Origin: Clytia hemisphaerica
Lineage: Eukaryota > Cnidaria > Hydrozoa > Leptothecata > Clytiidae
Direction: 5' to 3'
Length of the DNA: 64,000 nt
NCBI GenBank assembly: GCA_902728285.1
Contig: CACVBU010000824.1
Coordinates: 327,307-391,306, forward strand
Each line of letters starts with the position of its first letter. Position 1 is the first letter of the stretch. The translations under genes were made by a program, and so were the position numbers. This document shows, in pieces, positions 11,151 to 22,395 of the stretch. The notes below the pieces were generated by a model. That model did not search any database. It saw only the letters and a program-made list of their open reading frames with translations, and had not been told where the DNA came from.

Positions 11151-12240
11151 ATTGGGCTTTTCCAGGAAAAAATTCATAATGGGGCGGGGGGTGGAGGATA
11201 TTACATTCACCTCCCGGACATGTGACTTTTGACCCCCCAGATAGCAGGTCTAACCCCCTGGACAACCATCAGTTGACCCACTGGAAATTCAAAATTTACC
11301 CTCAAACAGAGAAAAATTACTCCCAAACACGAGGGGTAAATCACTTCGAAAAAAGCGTACGAAATGATTTTTGATTTTTGATTTTTTTGTGATTTTTTGA
11401 TTTTTTCTGTGATTTTTTGATTTTTTTGTGATTTTTTGATTTTTTGTGATTTTTTTGTGATTTTTTGATTTTTCTGTGATTTTTTTTTGATTTTTTGATT
11501 TTTGTGATTTTTTGTTTTTTTTTTTTTTTTTGATTTTTTTGTGATTTTTTGATTTTTTTTGATTTCTTTAGATTTTTTGATTTTTTCTGTGATTTTTTTT
11601 GTGATTCTTTTTGATTTTGATTTTTTTCTGTGATTTTTTGATTTTTTTTTGATTTTTTGATTTTTTTGATTTTTTTTTTTTTTGTTTTTTTGTGATTTTT
11701 TTGTGATTTTTTGATTTTTTTGTGATTTTTTGATTTTTTTGTGATTTTTTTGTGATTTTTGATTTTTTTTGTGATTTTTTTGTGATTTTTTGATTTTTTG
11801 ATTTTTTGTGATTTTTTTTTTTTTTTTTTTTTGATTTTTTTTTTTTTTTGTGATTTTTTTTTTTTCTTGATTTTTTTGATTTTTTGATTTTTTTCTGTGA
11901 TTTTTTGTTTTTTGATTTCTTTTTGATTTTTTGATTTTTGTGTGTTTGATTTTTTGTGATTTTTTTGTGATTTTGATTTTTTGCTTTGATTTTTTTGTGA
12001 TTTTTCTGTTTTTTTTTTTGTATTTTTTGATTTTTTGATTTTTTTTTTTTTGTGATTTTTTTGTGATTTTTGATTTTTTTTGTGATTTTTTTGTGATTTT
12101 TCTAAGAAGTGTACGAGATTTTTTCGAGTAATTTACCCCTCGCCCAAACAGAGCAAATTTACCCCCCGGACTAGGCAAATTTGTAGATTTTCACTACTAT
12201 ATCCCCCCCATGTACGGACATTTTCTGGAAGAGCCTATTG
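11151..12240. mobile_element. GGGCTTTTCCAG-family element carrying a nested insertion
   Basis: Ends ATTGGGCTTTTCCAGGAAAA and TTTTCTGGAAGAGCC are inverted copies. Inside, phrases such as TTTGACCCCCC and AATTTACCC match the shorter copy at 57033-57321 almost in order. The size difference is explained by the insertion 11330-12142. Confidence 0.85.
11330..12142. mobile_element. Nested inverted-repeat element filled with a GATTTTTTTGT array, 8-bp target duplication
   Basis: The ends CGAGGGGTAAATCACTTCG and CGAGTAATTTACCCCTCG are inverted copies, and the similarity continues inward (AAAAAAGCGTACGA against TCGTACACTTCTTAGA read on the other strand). The direct repeat CCCAAACA flanks it at 11322-11329 and 12143-12150. 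The paralogous element at 57033 has the uninterrupted site (CCCCCAAATAGAGC, 57206-57220). The whole interior (about 11366-12100) is a degenerate array of GATTTTTT and TGTGATTTTT units. No ORF with family features is present. The 8-bp duplication suggests mobilisation by a hAT-type transposase; that is inference. Confidence 0.85.
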
Positions 12241-13806
12241 TATTGATGTAATGGATAACATTATTGACATCATAAAAGGGGATCAGTGTCAGCCAATATG
12301 TCTTGGCTCAGTTGTGTCACGAGCACAGGGTCAACGGTGCCTGTTAATTCCATGGATTCCCCTATCTTAGAAACAATAGAAAGCACAGTTGTCCCGCAAT
12401 AGACTAGGGCTTGTACCACCCTCGTCGGCGAGATTATTCATCGATACATTGGTTATATAGAACAAAAATGAAAGGCTGAGGTATTAGACATGGGGACGAG
12501 GTTTATAAGTTTAATATGACGTATCAATTTTTGATTTTTCAACGAGTATAGATTTTTTTGATAAATTTTATAAACATTTGGACTTATCCCTTTTGTGGTT
12601 TTTCGAAATCTTATTAGTCTACAGTGACGTCTAGAAGGTCAAATCATACATACAACAAATAATTGAAAATACCTAAAATACTTTGCTTTTTATAATGAGC
12701 AAACTATATAAGAACATAAGGCTTTGATGGCCCAAATTTCAAGGACAAGTTAAGAACATTTTAAGGCTTTGCAGGCTCTAAAATACCCGATTTCTTAGAG
12801 AAATGGGCAAAAATGCTCACAAAATGGTGAAAATAAGAGCATGTTAGGGACATTTTTTCGGTTGGGTTTCAAAAATGTTGGATGTTCCTATAAAAAATCG
12901 TGTTTTATCCATCTGTTTTTTAATCAGCTTTAAGGTATACCATGGATAAAACATGGCTTTAGAACCATATTTATCGATTGATAAGATTTATGGTTACTTA
13001 ATACCCAACATTTATTTTTGAAAATTTTACATAATTTCTATTAATAAGCCACGCCCAAAAACCTTACTTTAAAGTGTTTTGATGGTTGACAAAAAGTACT
13101 TTAGCCGAGGCTTAAAATTTAAGTCAATTATAATTTCAGAATTTAGTGACGCTGAATTTAAAGTATCTTCAAAAGTTTTTTTGATACTTTGATGACTGAC
13201 GAGTTAGTTTGAATCATTTTTGTGGGAAAGTTTCAGACAGATTTTCAACATTTGATTGGTTTTATAATCTCTCTTTGCAAAAGCCTAACAAAGTCTTTTA
13301 TCAGACAAATTATTGTCATTATAAACGATGTCTAGAAGAAGAGTTGTAACGATGATGGTTACCTAAACATTATAATTTTCAAGTGGCAGCAAGTACTGAC
13401 AAGAGTATCATCTCGTCCAAACCAGAAAGGAACTGGAGTTCATCTTTCCTCTTTTAGAGATTTCAGAGTGATGACCTGCAGATCCAAGGTCTGACGTAAA
13501 TCGTTGATTGAAGGTCGTAAAAAAAAGTTTTAGAGAAGGTTTTTTGTTGAATGTGTTAACAAAATGCTACGATGTCTTGGGAATCAATGTATATTTGACC
13601 AGCATTCTGGGGGTCCACCACTGTTCATATAATTGTGTGGGAAAAGTTTTGCGATATTCTTTTAAAACCTTTTAGGGAGGGTATTGGCAGACAAATAAAA
13701 GCTTATCAAAAATCGGAAACAAGGGTAGTAAAAATATTTTCAATCTTTAAAGTTCCAATCAATAATTTATATCTGAAAGCATTTAACCAAAAGATCCACA
13801 GAAGAA
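12241..13806. other. Intergenic stretch, one MITE, no gene seen
   Basis: Between the nested elements and the ShKT gene. Apart from the MITE at 12684-12903 I see no coding exon or RNA gene. The last few hundred bases should hold the ShKT promoter, but no convincing TATA box or initiator can be named. Confidence 0.5.
12684..12903. mobile_element. ACGTGTTTTTTATAAGAAC MITE, copy A
   Basis: Family of about 230 bp with landmarks CAAACTATATAAGAACATAA, TTAAGAACATTTTAAGGC and GGATGTTCTTATAAAAAACG. The ends are inverted copies. Seven long copies and two fragments occur in this window. Confidence 0.8.
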
Positions 13807-16800
13807 ATGAAGTTTGCAGGTTTTATTTTCTGTTTGTTGGTTATTTGTGCTAACTCTGGTAAGTCTTTCATATTCGACTTTCGACAAGATACAATACTGT
13901 TTGCCTTTTTAATCGATTTTCATACAACTCCTTCTCACAGACCCACTGGGACCCCTTCCCACTGGAGAAATTGGCCAAAATATCGTCCCCGGTGGAAGAT
14001 TATACTACAATTTTTGTCGCCACTGAATATAATCAAATAAATCCTCACTGCAAAATATTATACTTTTTATCCTTTCTGACTTGAAAACAAAAGAATTGAA
14101 ATCCCCATCGAGATTTCGTACGTTATTTTTATCCCCACTGGCTAGAAAATTCCTACCGGGTCTGTGAGAAGGGGGTGTTTAAATATAAAAGTTTTTTATA
14201 AGAGCAAACTATATAAGAACATAAGTCTTCGATGGCCAAAATATTAAGACCAAGTTTAAGCACAAAAATATTTACAAAATGGTCGACTAAGAACATTTCA
14301 AGAACATTTTTAGGCTTAGATCTCAAAAGTCATGAACATCCGAAGGCATCTGTATACAAGGATATTCTTACAAAAAAACGTGAAAAATCTAAAAATGTGA
14401 AAAAGCTGAATTTTAGTTTAAGTTTCTAAATTCTTTAAGAAATTTTCAATCATTATGGTGAGTGTTTAATGGGATTTTTTGGGCTTGTCAACAATTATAA
14501 ATGATTATATTCGAATTCTTGTATCTAGTATTGATGAAGGATGACCAAGACTTCAAGATTCTTGATGAAATGGAAAACGCCTTGTCTTCGAAAAGTAAGC
14601 TAGATGTGTCAACTTTTTGCTAAATAAGTTTATTAGTTTATTGATATTTACAGCTTCCCCGGCTGGCACACAACGTTTATCTAACGTTATATGGACGTTG
14701 TGAACGTTAAATAAACGTTGAAACGACGTTGTGTGCCAGCTCCTGGGATCAATTCTTCTAAAAAGCCAACGTTACTCTGGTAAATGATCCATCGGCAAAA
14801 ACTATTCAACGGCAAAAAAGAAACAAGTTTTTTAGCAAAAAGGCATATTTTTTGTCACCAAATATTCTTTGCCGGCAAATTTTCTACAGATAAAACATGA
14901 CACCAATTTTCTTTTAGATTCCAAAACTGTTATAGATACAACATTGAGTTTTGAAGACATTGATAAAATGATTTATGAGCAACTAACAAAAGGTAATTGA
15001 GGCTGCAACGAAGAATTTTCTTTTTCAATTGATAAATTGATATCTTTATGACAGGAGGATGTAGTAGGGTCGCAAGCCATGACGGGTATGTGCCGTCCGA
15101 CTTTTGACCCTGGGACTCTTACTTAGTCAGGACTGAAAAGGAGGGGAAACAGCCGACTAATGTTATTAGACTCATTGTTGCAAATTTTTTCTAATTTGAC
15201 CTAATTTCGCTATTTCAGTTGAAATTCGTCAGTTGGGATTTTGGCGCCCCTTTTGAAATAAAATATCTTTGTAAAAGTTAGGCGAGCAAAGTGGAAATTT
15301 TTGGGTATATTTTCTCTTTTTGCCTGAAAACTGCTAATTCTAAGGCGTGAATTATATTTAAAAGCGCCTTTTTTCACCTCTTGTCTTTCGGTGCTCGCCC
15401 CAAAAAATTCGTTTTTTACAGTTGTTGCCACCACGCTACTGCTAACGAGCGACACATACCCGTAACACATATCTAGGAATTCCCTGGGTGTCCATTCCAG
15501 GTTTGCAAGGAAAATTAGTAAAACCATAATGGCCATAACATCCTCAACTTTGTTTTAGAGAAAACTGACAAACAAGAGGAAAGTTCAAAGGCAGAAGGGT
15601 TGAAAATGGTTCAACAAATCCTAAATGATGAACTGCCGCAAAAGAGTAGGGAGTTTATATATATATTTTACTTTATCTTCTTGTTTATACAGAATTTCTA
15701 TGCGACGTCCATTTCCTACAGCAAAAAAAACAAACAATGGACTGTGTTCGAATCCCAAGCACTTCCAGGCAGGGTGTTAGGGAAATATGGTGATAAACTC
15801 TCTACCTTCACTCATATATCACTCTCTCGCCCTCTCAATCCGGCTGATAATCGAAGTATCGATTGACTTCAAATGAGCTTATAAAGCTCAAATTGCAGAT
15901 GTAGAACGATAAACTCGGCATACAAAAAAATCCTACTTAGAATTTAACTGTCGTTATTATTTGCCCTCCAAGTCTTCATCATCTCCATTAATATGCTTCC
16001 TTACTTTCACATCGTTAGACAGCCAACAAGATGTTCAAGCTGTGAAGGAAAAGAGAAAGGCAGACGATATTGAATACATTGCCAAACTCTTCAAAGAAGT
16101 CTTCGATTCTCAAAAGAAAGAGGATGGACAAGCTGTGGAAAAGAAAGAATATGGACAAGCTGTGGAAAAGCAAGAAGATGGAGTAGAAACTGTGGGAAAG
16201 AAGGAAAAGGAGGACGAAGCAGGTTTCTTATTTTTGTTAATTTGTATTTTCTTCGTTTTCCCTTTCGTTCATAAATACGTTAATCCTTCGTTAACAATTT
16301 GCTTCTCCGCTACAACTTCTCCTTCGATTTTATCAAGCTAGAAAAAGTAATACACAATAACACCCCTATGTCAAAGATCCGTTGGAACCGACTGGAAAAA
16401 TTGCCCAAAATATAGTTCCCGGTGGAAAAAAATACCCTAAATAAATAATATAAATAAAATACCCTGCCCCACTTGGAAATCGACTTTTTTCATCCCCATT
16501 CGAAATTCAATGTAAAAAATTGCATTCCAAAACCATCCCCACTGGATATCTTAAGCTCACAATAGAATTTCTATTTTCATTGGGATTTCGGTATAAATCT
16601 TTATTCCCGATGTGTGAAAAAGTTCCAACGGGCGTGCGAGACGAGGATGTACAATAGTTGTCTTTGTCATAAAATTTTTTTCTCCGTCGTAGCAGTGGAA
16701 GAGCCAGTCTGTGAAGACGAACTGTCAACACAAGATTGTTATGATTTGGCGTACAATGGAAGCTGCACAGATCCAAAGACCAGTAAACAAACATTGAAAG

Positions 16801-19800
16801 TTTGTAAACGTTCCTGTCGTGTATGTTGTAAGTAGAAATCTTTTTATTTTCGCGATGCGAGGGTACGAAATTTGTGTTTTTTTGTGGAACTAATTTTCGT
16901 GGTAGACACCCATAAAACGCGCAAAAATTAGTTACCGTGAAAATTAATTTTGTTTTAAAGTACTTTCTCTGAATAATGACATGAGCTGCTCTTTTTTATT
17001 GGCCCAAAGCCGTTTAAATCCGTTTATGCTATTATCCAGATGAAAATACAGTGGAATCTCTATAACTCGAACAAGCAAGGGGAATACATAATTGTTCAAG
17101 TCAAGAGATTTCGAATTATGGAGGTTTAAAAGGCATTGTTAACTGAAGCAAGGGAAATTAAAATTTGTTCGAGTTAAGGACTTTCAAACTACAGAGGACT
17201 CTTGCTAATTCGAACCTGTACTATTCGAATCTTTCTATAATTCGAACTAAAAAATTAGTCCCTCAGGCTTAAGATTAGTATAAAATACTTTCGATAATTC
17301 GAAGAAAAGTTTTTGTGTCTTTTGAAGATCGAATTAGAGAAAGTAAACTGTATATCTTGTTTTTTTCAGGTGCGGACAATGAAAAATCACAGACGTGTAA
17401 ACTTTTGAAAACATTACGTAATCCGATGAGTATATGCCAAATGGCGAACACCCATGAACGCCTGAGAATCACTTGCACCAAAACATGTCAATATTGTGCT
17501 AGTGAGTTTTCATCTATACTCTATGATGTTTTTCTTCTTAAGGAAATGTTTAAGAACTCCAGTCCTTATTCGTTATAACTTATAAGTTAAGGAGATTTCG
17601 AGATATGGAGTAAGATTTATAAGGCATTGTCAACTGAAGGACAATGAAACTTGTTCGAGTTAAGGAGACATTCAAGTTATAAAAATTCGAGTTAAAGAGA
17701 CTCAAAATAACAAATAGGTAACTAGTAACAATTAATTCTTAAAAGAAGACTCCAGTACTTTGAGAACCTTAGTATGACCATGAATCGTTTTTTCATATAA
17801 GAAACCTGTATTTGGTCGAGCGGTTTTCTATTTTTCTAGTTTAAAAAATCCCAGTCTAAAATCCCAGGCTTTCAAGTATGTCTTAAATGTTCTGATGATG
17901 TTCTTAATACAATTTTGTTTATCAATTATCTTCAATAGAGGCAATGACGGAGGTCCCATGCATTCGATCCAAATATGGATGCTGTTGGGATGGCTCCATT
18001 GCACAATTCCATATCGGTACCATGGAAGATGGCTGCCCAGGTACGTTGAAACAAAAGGGCCGGTAAAAAGAAAGATGGCTTAACTTATATGCAGCAAATT
18101 TACGTATTCATTAAAAGTACATGTTTTTTATAAGCATACAAAAATTCAGAAACAGGCTGGCAGATGCTTAGGTCGAGAACTTGACAAAGGCTGAAAGTCG
18201 CTTAAAAGGACGCCTTTGTCCTTAGCAAAACTTCCAGAAATTCCGGAAATCCGTAAAATCCCAGCCAAAATCAGGATAATATTTTTTTCGTAGGCTCAAG
18301 GTAACGCAGATGCTTAAATCTTTGCCATATTTTAGCCTAGATATTCTATTGTTTGACATTTATTGACAATCTCGTACCCAGAGCCACTTGCACCCTTTTT
18401 TCGTGGACCTGATAAAAAAAACCTTTCGGCGAACACTATAAGAACCATAAAAAAGCAAACTTAGGGATTGACACTCGAGTTTGGTTCTTTGATAGAGTCC
18501 CGTGAATCGGAAAACCTTGCGTGAACAGAAATAGCGTGAATTTCGAAAAAGGGATTGCGTGAATGCGTGAATTCGGAAAAAGAATTTGCGTGATTTCGTG
18601 ATTTCGTGATTGGGTGAATTGAAGATCCACTTGGGTGATGGGCCTTGATTTTCTCTCTCGTGTTTCTGTTCGTATATTTTTTAACTTTGTTCATCACTCT
18701 CTCCTCCAATACTTTTCATATTTTCAGCTTGCAGGGATTATGGAGGTGAGAAGTTCTGTAAGAGCTTTCAACCAGATTGCAAAGAAAGATACACTTTGAA
18801 AGGAGAACAAATTAGAGCACTTTGTCCAATGACATGCCAAAGATGCGGAGGTAGGGTGGTTCTTTTGCTCTGTAAAAAACCTTTGAAAAGACTGGAATCT
18901 AAATAAGCCTAAGATCACGTGGTTGTCTCTAGTGATCTAGCAAAATGTAAAGGGATGATTAAAGGACAATTTACTGTTGTTTTTATATGGACCAACTCAG
19001 CTACTCGTTCATCTATATTATAATACGCTAAAATCGGAACTCTCCAATTCTCGCATGAAGCTTTTTCGCTAGCGATTTTTAAGCAGACGGCAATTCTTTT
19101 TCGCGCCTTTTCTGTGTTGGTTTTTACATTAGTAAAATTTCGCTAAATTGAAACCGGGAAAAACTTTAATCGGTCTCTTTTTCTTATCTCTTTTTTGAAT
19201 TTTCGGAGCCTTTGAATTGAAGACTCTTTTTTTTTTCATTTTGAATATTATTTCAAATTTCAGCTATTCAAAGCTATCAAAGTCTTTCAAAGTCACCCCG
19301 ATTCTACCCCCGAGCTAGCCACGATGGGAAAGGACTTAAACAAAGAATATATTTAAAAGATATTTTCATTGGGTAAGTTACAATGAAAGATCTTCTTTCC
19401 CAGGCAGTTCATTAATTTGCTTCAATTTCTCTATTTTAAGTTTTTTAAAACCAATGTGAAAGAAGTATCAAATAGTTTTCATTTCTTTAACAAAAGAGTT
19501 TCTTTCCCTCGGAAAAAATACAAGCGTTTATTTGATTCAAAATTTTTTAATTTTCCTTGAGAAAATACAAACTGTAAATAAGATGATTTTCCTTGGAATA
19601 CAAGAAATGTACGGGTATTCCTTGGGAAATACAAAAAAGTGTATAATAAGAGTATTTCCTGGAAAATACATAAATCGTACTCGGTATTTCCTGAAATACA
19701 AGAAATATGTCTAACTATGTTCTTGGAAAACATAACTAACTGTTCGTAGAAATTTTCCTTTTACATTACTAAAACATATTTCGCATAAGTAAACAAAATA

Positions 19801-22018
19801 TGTGTAATTTCTAAAGTGAAAGCGAGCGAAGCGAGCGTAATAATCATGTTAAAGAGTCGTCTCGGACGACGCCGGGACGGCTAGTGTTTTTAGAATACCC
19901 TACATATTCTAAACACGCATTTTTTATAAAAACAACCAAAATTTTTGACACCTTCGGATGTTCTTAACTTTTTCAGCTTTAAGCCTAAAAATGTTCTTAA
20001 CATATTCTTAATACTTAATTGTTTGAAATTGGGTGTCTTACAGTCCATATAATACAGTCTATAATAATGTCTTAACATATTATTAACGTGTTCCTATTAT
20101 CTAGATCTATGCCTTATGTTCTTATATAGTTTATCTTATTAAAAAACATGTACCAGTCGTCTACGACTCTATACTTTCCGTACGACATTACCCTGAACAA
20201 AGAACCCGGGGTGGCTTTTGTACCTCTTTGAGGGACTTTCGAGAGTGTGAAAAAAGAACCCTTATGGCTCGCACATACCTGGCACCCATTAGACCAAACT
20301 ACACCGCAAACTCACACATTAATTTTGATTCTTTCATGAACAGTTTTCAAGAAGTGTGCAGACAATCCACGTTTACAAGACACTTGTGGGTTGCTGAGAA
20401 ATGATGGTGCTTGTCAATCCATGTTCAACGCCATGAAATACAATTGCCCTAAAACTTGCAATATCTGTCATAAAGGTACGAGGATTTCTTGATTTTGATC
20501 AAGATTCCTGCCTCGCCTATTTCTGATTATATCTGTTCAGAGCTCTGTTCAGAGCATAGGTATGTAGTTTCTTTTAGGTCAATCGATAGCATATTTCACA
20601 ACATCCAAATCAGTCGTTACACCTTTTACGTCAGGGTTTTCCTTATATAGTGTGTCCCGAAAAAAAGCGGAACAGAACTTACAAATCTGTATAAAAAACC
20701 CGGTCTGGAAGCTTTTTGTTTCTTTCCATTGTTTCTTACTTGAACTTGCGTTGATAAATTAGTTTGTCTTGCTCACTTTTTGATCATGCGATTAATTCTT
20801 ATACTAATTCCAAGAGGAATAATTGGTAACGTGATCAAAAATTGAGTAAATCGATTTTTATCTTTTAATCTTATTTCTATAGCGACAATCGACTGCAAAG
20901 ACACTCGTTTTGGATGTTGTGAAAATGGTAAAACCATTGCCAAAGATCCTTCAAATTCCAGCTGTCCTGGTGAGTTTCGTTATCGATCCTTTGTTTTTTC
21001 AAAGATTATATTTCAAGCAAAGCACGAGTTTTTTCCTTTCTTGAATGAGTATTTTTTGGTGCATTGGATTGCAAATAGTCATTAGCTGACTTGATTAACA
21101 CTTGGGAAATTTTTTAAGATAATCTTATGATATAGAAAGGAGGCGCGTCTCTTATGCTGACAACCCTGGTCAAAATTCTTGATAAGATCTTGATAAGAAA
21201 TACTTTCAAGATCTTAGTAAAATCTTGGCAAATAATTTTGACCAGGGAAAGAAGAACATAAAAATATAATTTCTCAAATTTTGTTCTCGAGCGGCGCCGA
21301 AAGGGGACAAGACAAGTGTGCCGTGGTTACATTCCTACCTAGGTCATGTCACATAATATAATATTAGCACTTGAGCAATCAGAGACTTCGCGGGTTTTCT
21401 AAAACAATAGCAACAATATTTTTTTGGTATTCACTTTTTTTTTGCTTAGAGAGCGCTTTAAGGCACGCGTCATCTGACCTTTCAAAATCTCTGGGACAAG
21501 GCTGTTCTTTCTTTTGTTTAAAGATGCTGTGTAAGCAAATGGTGTAAGATAAGTAAGTAAGTCTGTGGCCGCAGTTGGAGGCGACCCGAAGGCTTCTCTT
21601 TCGATAGCTATCTACCCGAGGTAGGGGAGGGCGCCACTCTTTCTCCCTGGATTGCTCCACTTACCCTTGATCCGTCTCTTTAATTGCTGAGAATCAAGCA
21701 GAGAGGCATCAAGTACCATTTTGAGAGTTTTTGGTATGACCTGGCTGGAGGTTGAACCCACAATCTTGCGAACCGTAGCCAGATGCTTTACCACCGCACT
21801 ACGGTATAATATACGTGAACTGGTATCCTTTAAAGATATGTTCACTACACATTAGTCAATAATATTTGTAATATTTTTCCTTTATAGAATGTCACGATGA
21901 CATTACGTCACCCGTTGCTAAGCATTGCAAACGTTTGGTCGCCCACCGTGTTTGTAAAACACACTCAGCGTTCATGAGGAAATACTGTGGTGGTTCGTGT
22001 AAATTCTGCACCAAATGA
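13807..22018 (+). CDS. Secreted multi-ShKT protein, 441 residues, 12 exons
   Basis: Exons: 13807-13858, 14529-14594, 14918-14992, 15559-15645, 16019-16222, 16693-16827, 17370-17501, 17939-18040, 18728-18850, 20344-20475, 20883-20969, 21888-22018. Every intron is phase 1 and the total (1,326 nt) closes in frame. Residues 1-17 form a signal peptide (MKFAGFIFCLLVICANS). About 18-161 is a charged linker with a GQAVEKKEYGQAVEK repeat. Then one module per exon: ShKT, ShKT, CC module (KYGCCWDG...GCP), ShKT, ShKT, CC module (RFGCCENG...CP), ShKT. Each ShKT exon has six Cys ending CxxxCxxC. ShKT modules occur in potassium-channel toxins and also in non-toxic secreted and matrix proteins; five copies on a long linker favour a matrix or extracellular role, but function is unknown. 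The CC module resembles cassettes in papilin-like proteins (weak). Confidence 0.9.
13929..14176. mobile_element. CTCACAGACCCACTGGGA MITE, copy 1
   Basis: Ends CCTTCTCACAGACCCACTGG and TACCGGGTCTGTGAGAAGGG are inverted copies; internal ATCCCCACTGG phrases recur. It lies in the first intron of the ShKT gene. Other copies: 16361, 28061, 35921, 43576 and 60521. Confidence 0.85.
14190..14405. mobile_element. ACGTGTTTTTTATAAGAAC MITE, copy B (diverged)
   Basis: Contains GTTTTTTATAAGAGCAAACT, ATATAAGAACATAAG and AAGAACATTTTTAGGC in family order. It sits directly after the preceding MITE in the same intron. Confidence 0.7.
14661..14742. mobile_element. AACGTT palindromic MITE, copy 3
   Basis: GGCTGGCACACAACG and CGACGTTGTGTGCCAGC form the ends, core ATATGGACGTTGTG. 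It lies in the second intron of the ShKT gene; the left arm is slightly shortened. Confidence 0.9.
15055..15540. repeat. Degenerate repeat of the G-run (GACGGGTAT) type
   Basis: GTCGCAAGCCATGACGGGTATGTG and GACTTTTGACCCTGGGACTC resemble parts of the elements at 31438, 44330 and 56155. Ends are unclear. It fills most of ShKT intron 14993-15558. Confidence 0.4.
16361..16631. mobile_element. CTCACAGACCCACTGGGA MITE, copy 2 (diverged)
   Basis: Internal phrases CCCGGTGGAAA, CATCCCCATTCGAAATTCA and CCATCCCCACTGGAT match other copies, but the terminal repeats are worn. It lies in ShKT intron 16223-16692. Confidence 0.7.
17049..17320. mobile_element. Pogo/Tigger-like MITE (CAGTGGAATCTCTATAACTC)
   Basis: Starts with CAGTGGAATCTCTATAACTC and carries repeated TTCGAGTT / AATTCGAAC phrases. 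Such ends are characteristic of pogo/Tigger-type elements; a related phrase run follows at 17575-17705. It lies in ShKT intron 16828-17369. Confidence 0.6.
18500..18625. repeat. Phrase-repeat island (GCGTGAATTCG)
   Basis: GCGTGAA or GCGTGATT recurs about eight times in 120 bp with changing spacers. Similar runs occur at 30400, 40060, 61025 and 63160. It lies in ShKT intron 18041-18727. Confidence 0.75.
19495..19745. repeat. Phrase-repeat island (TTTCCTTGGAAATACAA)
   Basis: At least seven variants of a partly palindromic phrase TTTCC(TT)GGAAAATACA at irregular spacing. No TIR was found. It lies in ShKT intron 18851-20343. Confidence 0.75.
19912..20153 (-). mobile_element. ACGTGTTTTTTATAAGAAC MITE, copy C (inverted)
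   Basis: Reverse-orientation copy: ACACGCATTTTTTATAAAAA, CGGATGTTCTTAACTTTT, AAGCCTAAAAATGTTCTTAA and ATGTTCTTATATAGTTT in reverse family order. Confidence 0.8.
20676..20880. mobile_element. MITE fragment abutting a ShKT exon acceptor
   Basis: Matches 29737-29935 over about 195 bp (GTTTCTTTCCATTGTTTCTT, TTACTTGAACTTG, CGATTTTTATCTTTT). Its right half is missing, and the similarity ends just before the 3' splice site of exon 20883-20969. Part of the pyrimidine tract is therefore element-derived. Confidence 0.75.
21379..21490 (-). repeat. Fragment of the dispersed element at 46519
   Basis: Read on the minus strand it matches 46545-46635: CGTGCCTTAAAGC, AGCAAAAAAAAAGTGAAT, GCTATTGTTTTAGAAAACCC. 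No terminal repeats remain. Confidence 0.6.
21546..21806 (-). mobile_element. tRNA-derived SINE in the last ShKT intron
   Basis: The minus strand starts near 21806 with a tRNA-like head: TAGTGCGGTGGTAAAGCA fits a box A and GGTTCAACC about 40 bases on fits a box B. An unrelated body follows, and the unit ends in ACTTACTTACTTATC near 21546, like a short-repeat SINE tail. The tRNA species is not identified, and no second copy occurs in this window. Confidence 0.65.
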
Positions 22019-22079
22019 AAATGGAGTAGTATCGTGTTAACGGCGTGTGAATAGTGCCTTATCATTTTTGAATATTTTG

Positions 22080-22085
22080 AATAAA
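22080..22085 (+). promoter_or_regulatory. Polyadenylation signal of the ShKT gene
   Basis: AATAAA 62 bases after the stop codon, followed by a T-rich stretch. This fits the end of a short 3' UTR. Confidence 0.7.
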
Positions 22086-22189
22086 GATTTTTTGATGTGT
22101 AGAACACGCTATGATAGAGCTTTAGTTTCTGATTACAAGCTTTTTGTTTATAAGAGTGTGCCAATGAAGAAAACGCCCGAAGGGCAAGA

Positions 22190-22395
22190 AGCGAATCTTT
22201 AAACTTTCTCAGGTATGAAAAAGTGAAGCTTTTTCGAGTGATATACTTTTTTAATCCAGCTGGAAATTCTACTTTCAATCTAGAATTTATATAAAAACCA
22301 CGCGCTCAATGAGTGCAACTTAGGTAGAATTTAGAGGCTTCAAATCCTACGTATGAGATTGGCTTCTAGCCCTTCGAGCTTTTACTTCATTGGAG
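22190..22395. repeat. Dispersed repeat related to 36880-37110
   Basis: Shared order: TTTCTCAGG(T/C)A, AAAAAGTGAAGC, ATAAAAACCA, GGCTTCAAATCCTAC, CTTCATTGG. The remaining gene-free sequence to 23310 shows nothing I can name. Confidence 0.6.

Noticed and set aside
11207-12178. 323-codon minus-strand ORF rich in Lys, Asn, Ile and Gln
   Set aside because: It is the translation of the GATTTTTTTGT array inside a transposon; it has no domain or gene structure and arises from lack of stops in the repeat.
19479-19733. ORFs on both strands of 19479-19733
   Set aside because: Both strands are open because of the palindromic TTTCC-GGAAA phrase island; no coding signal.
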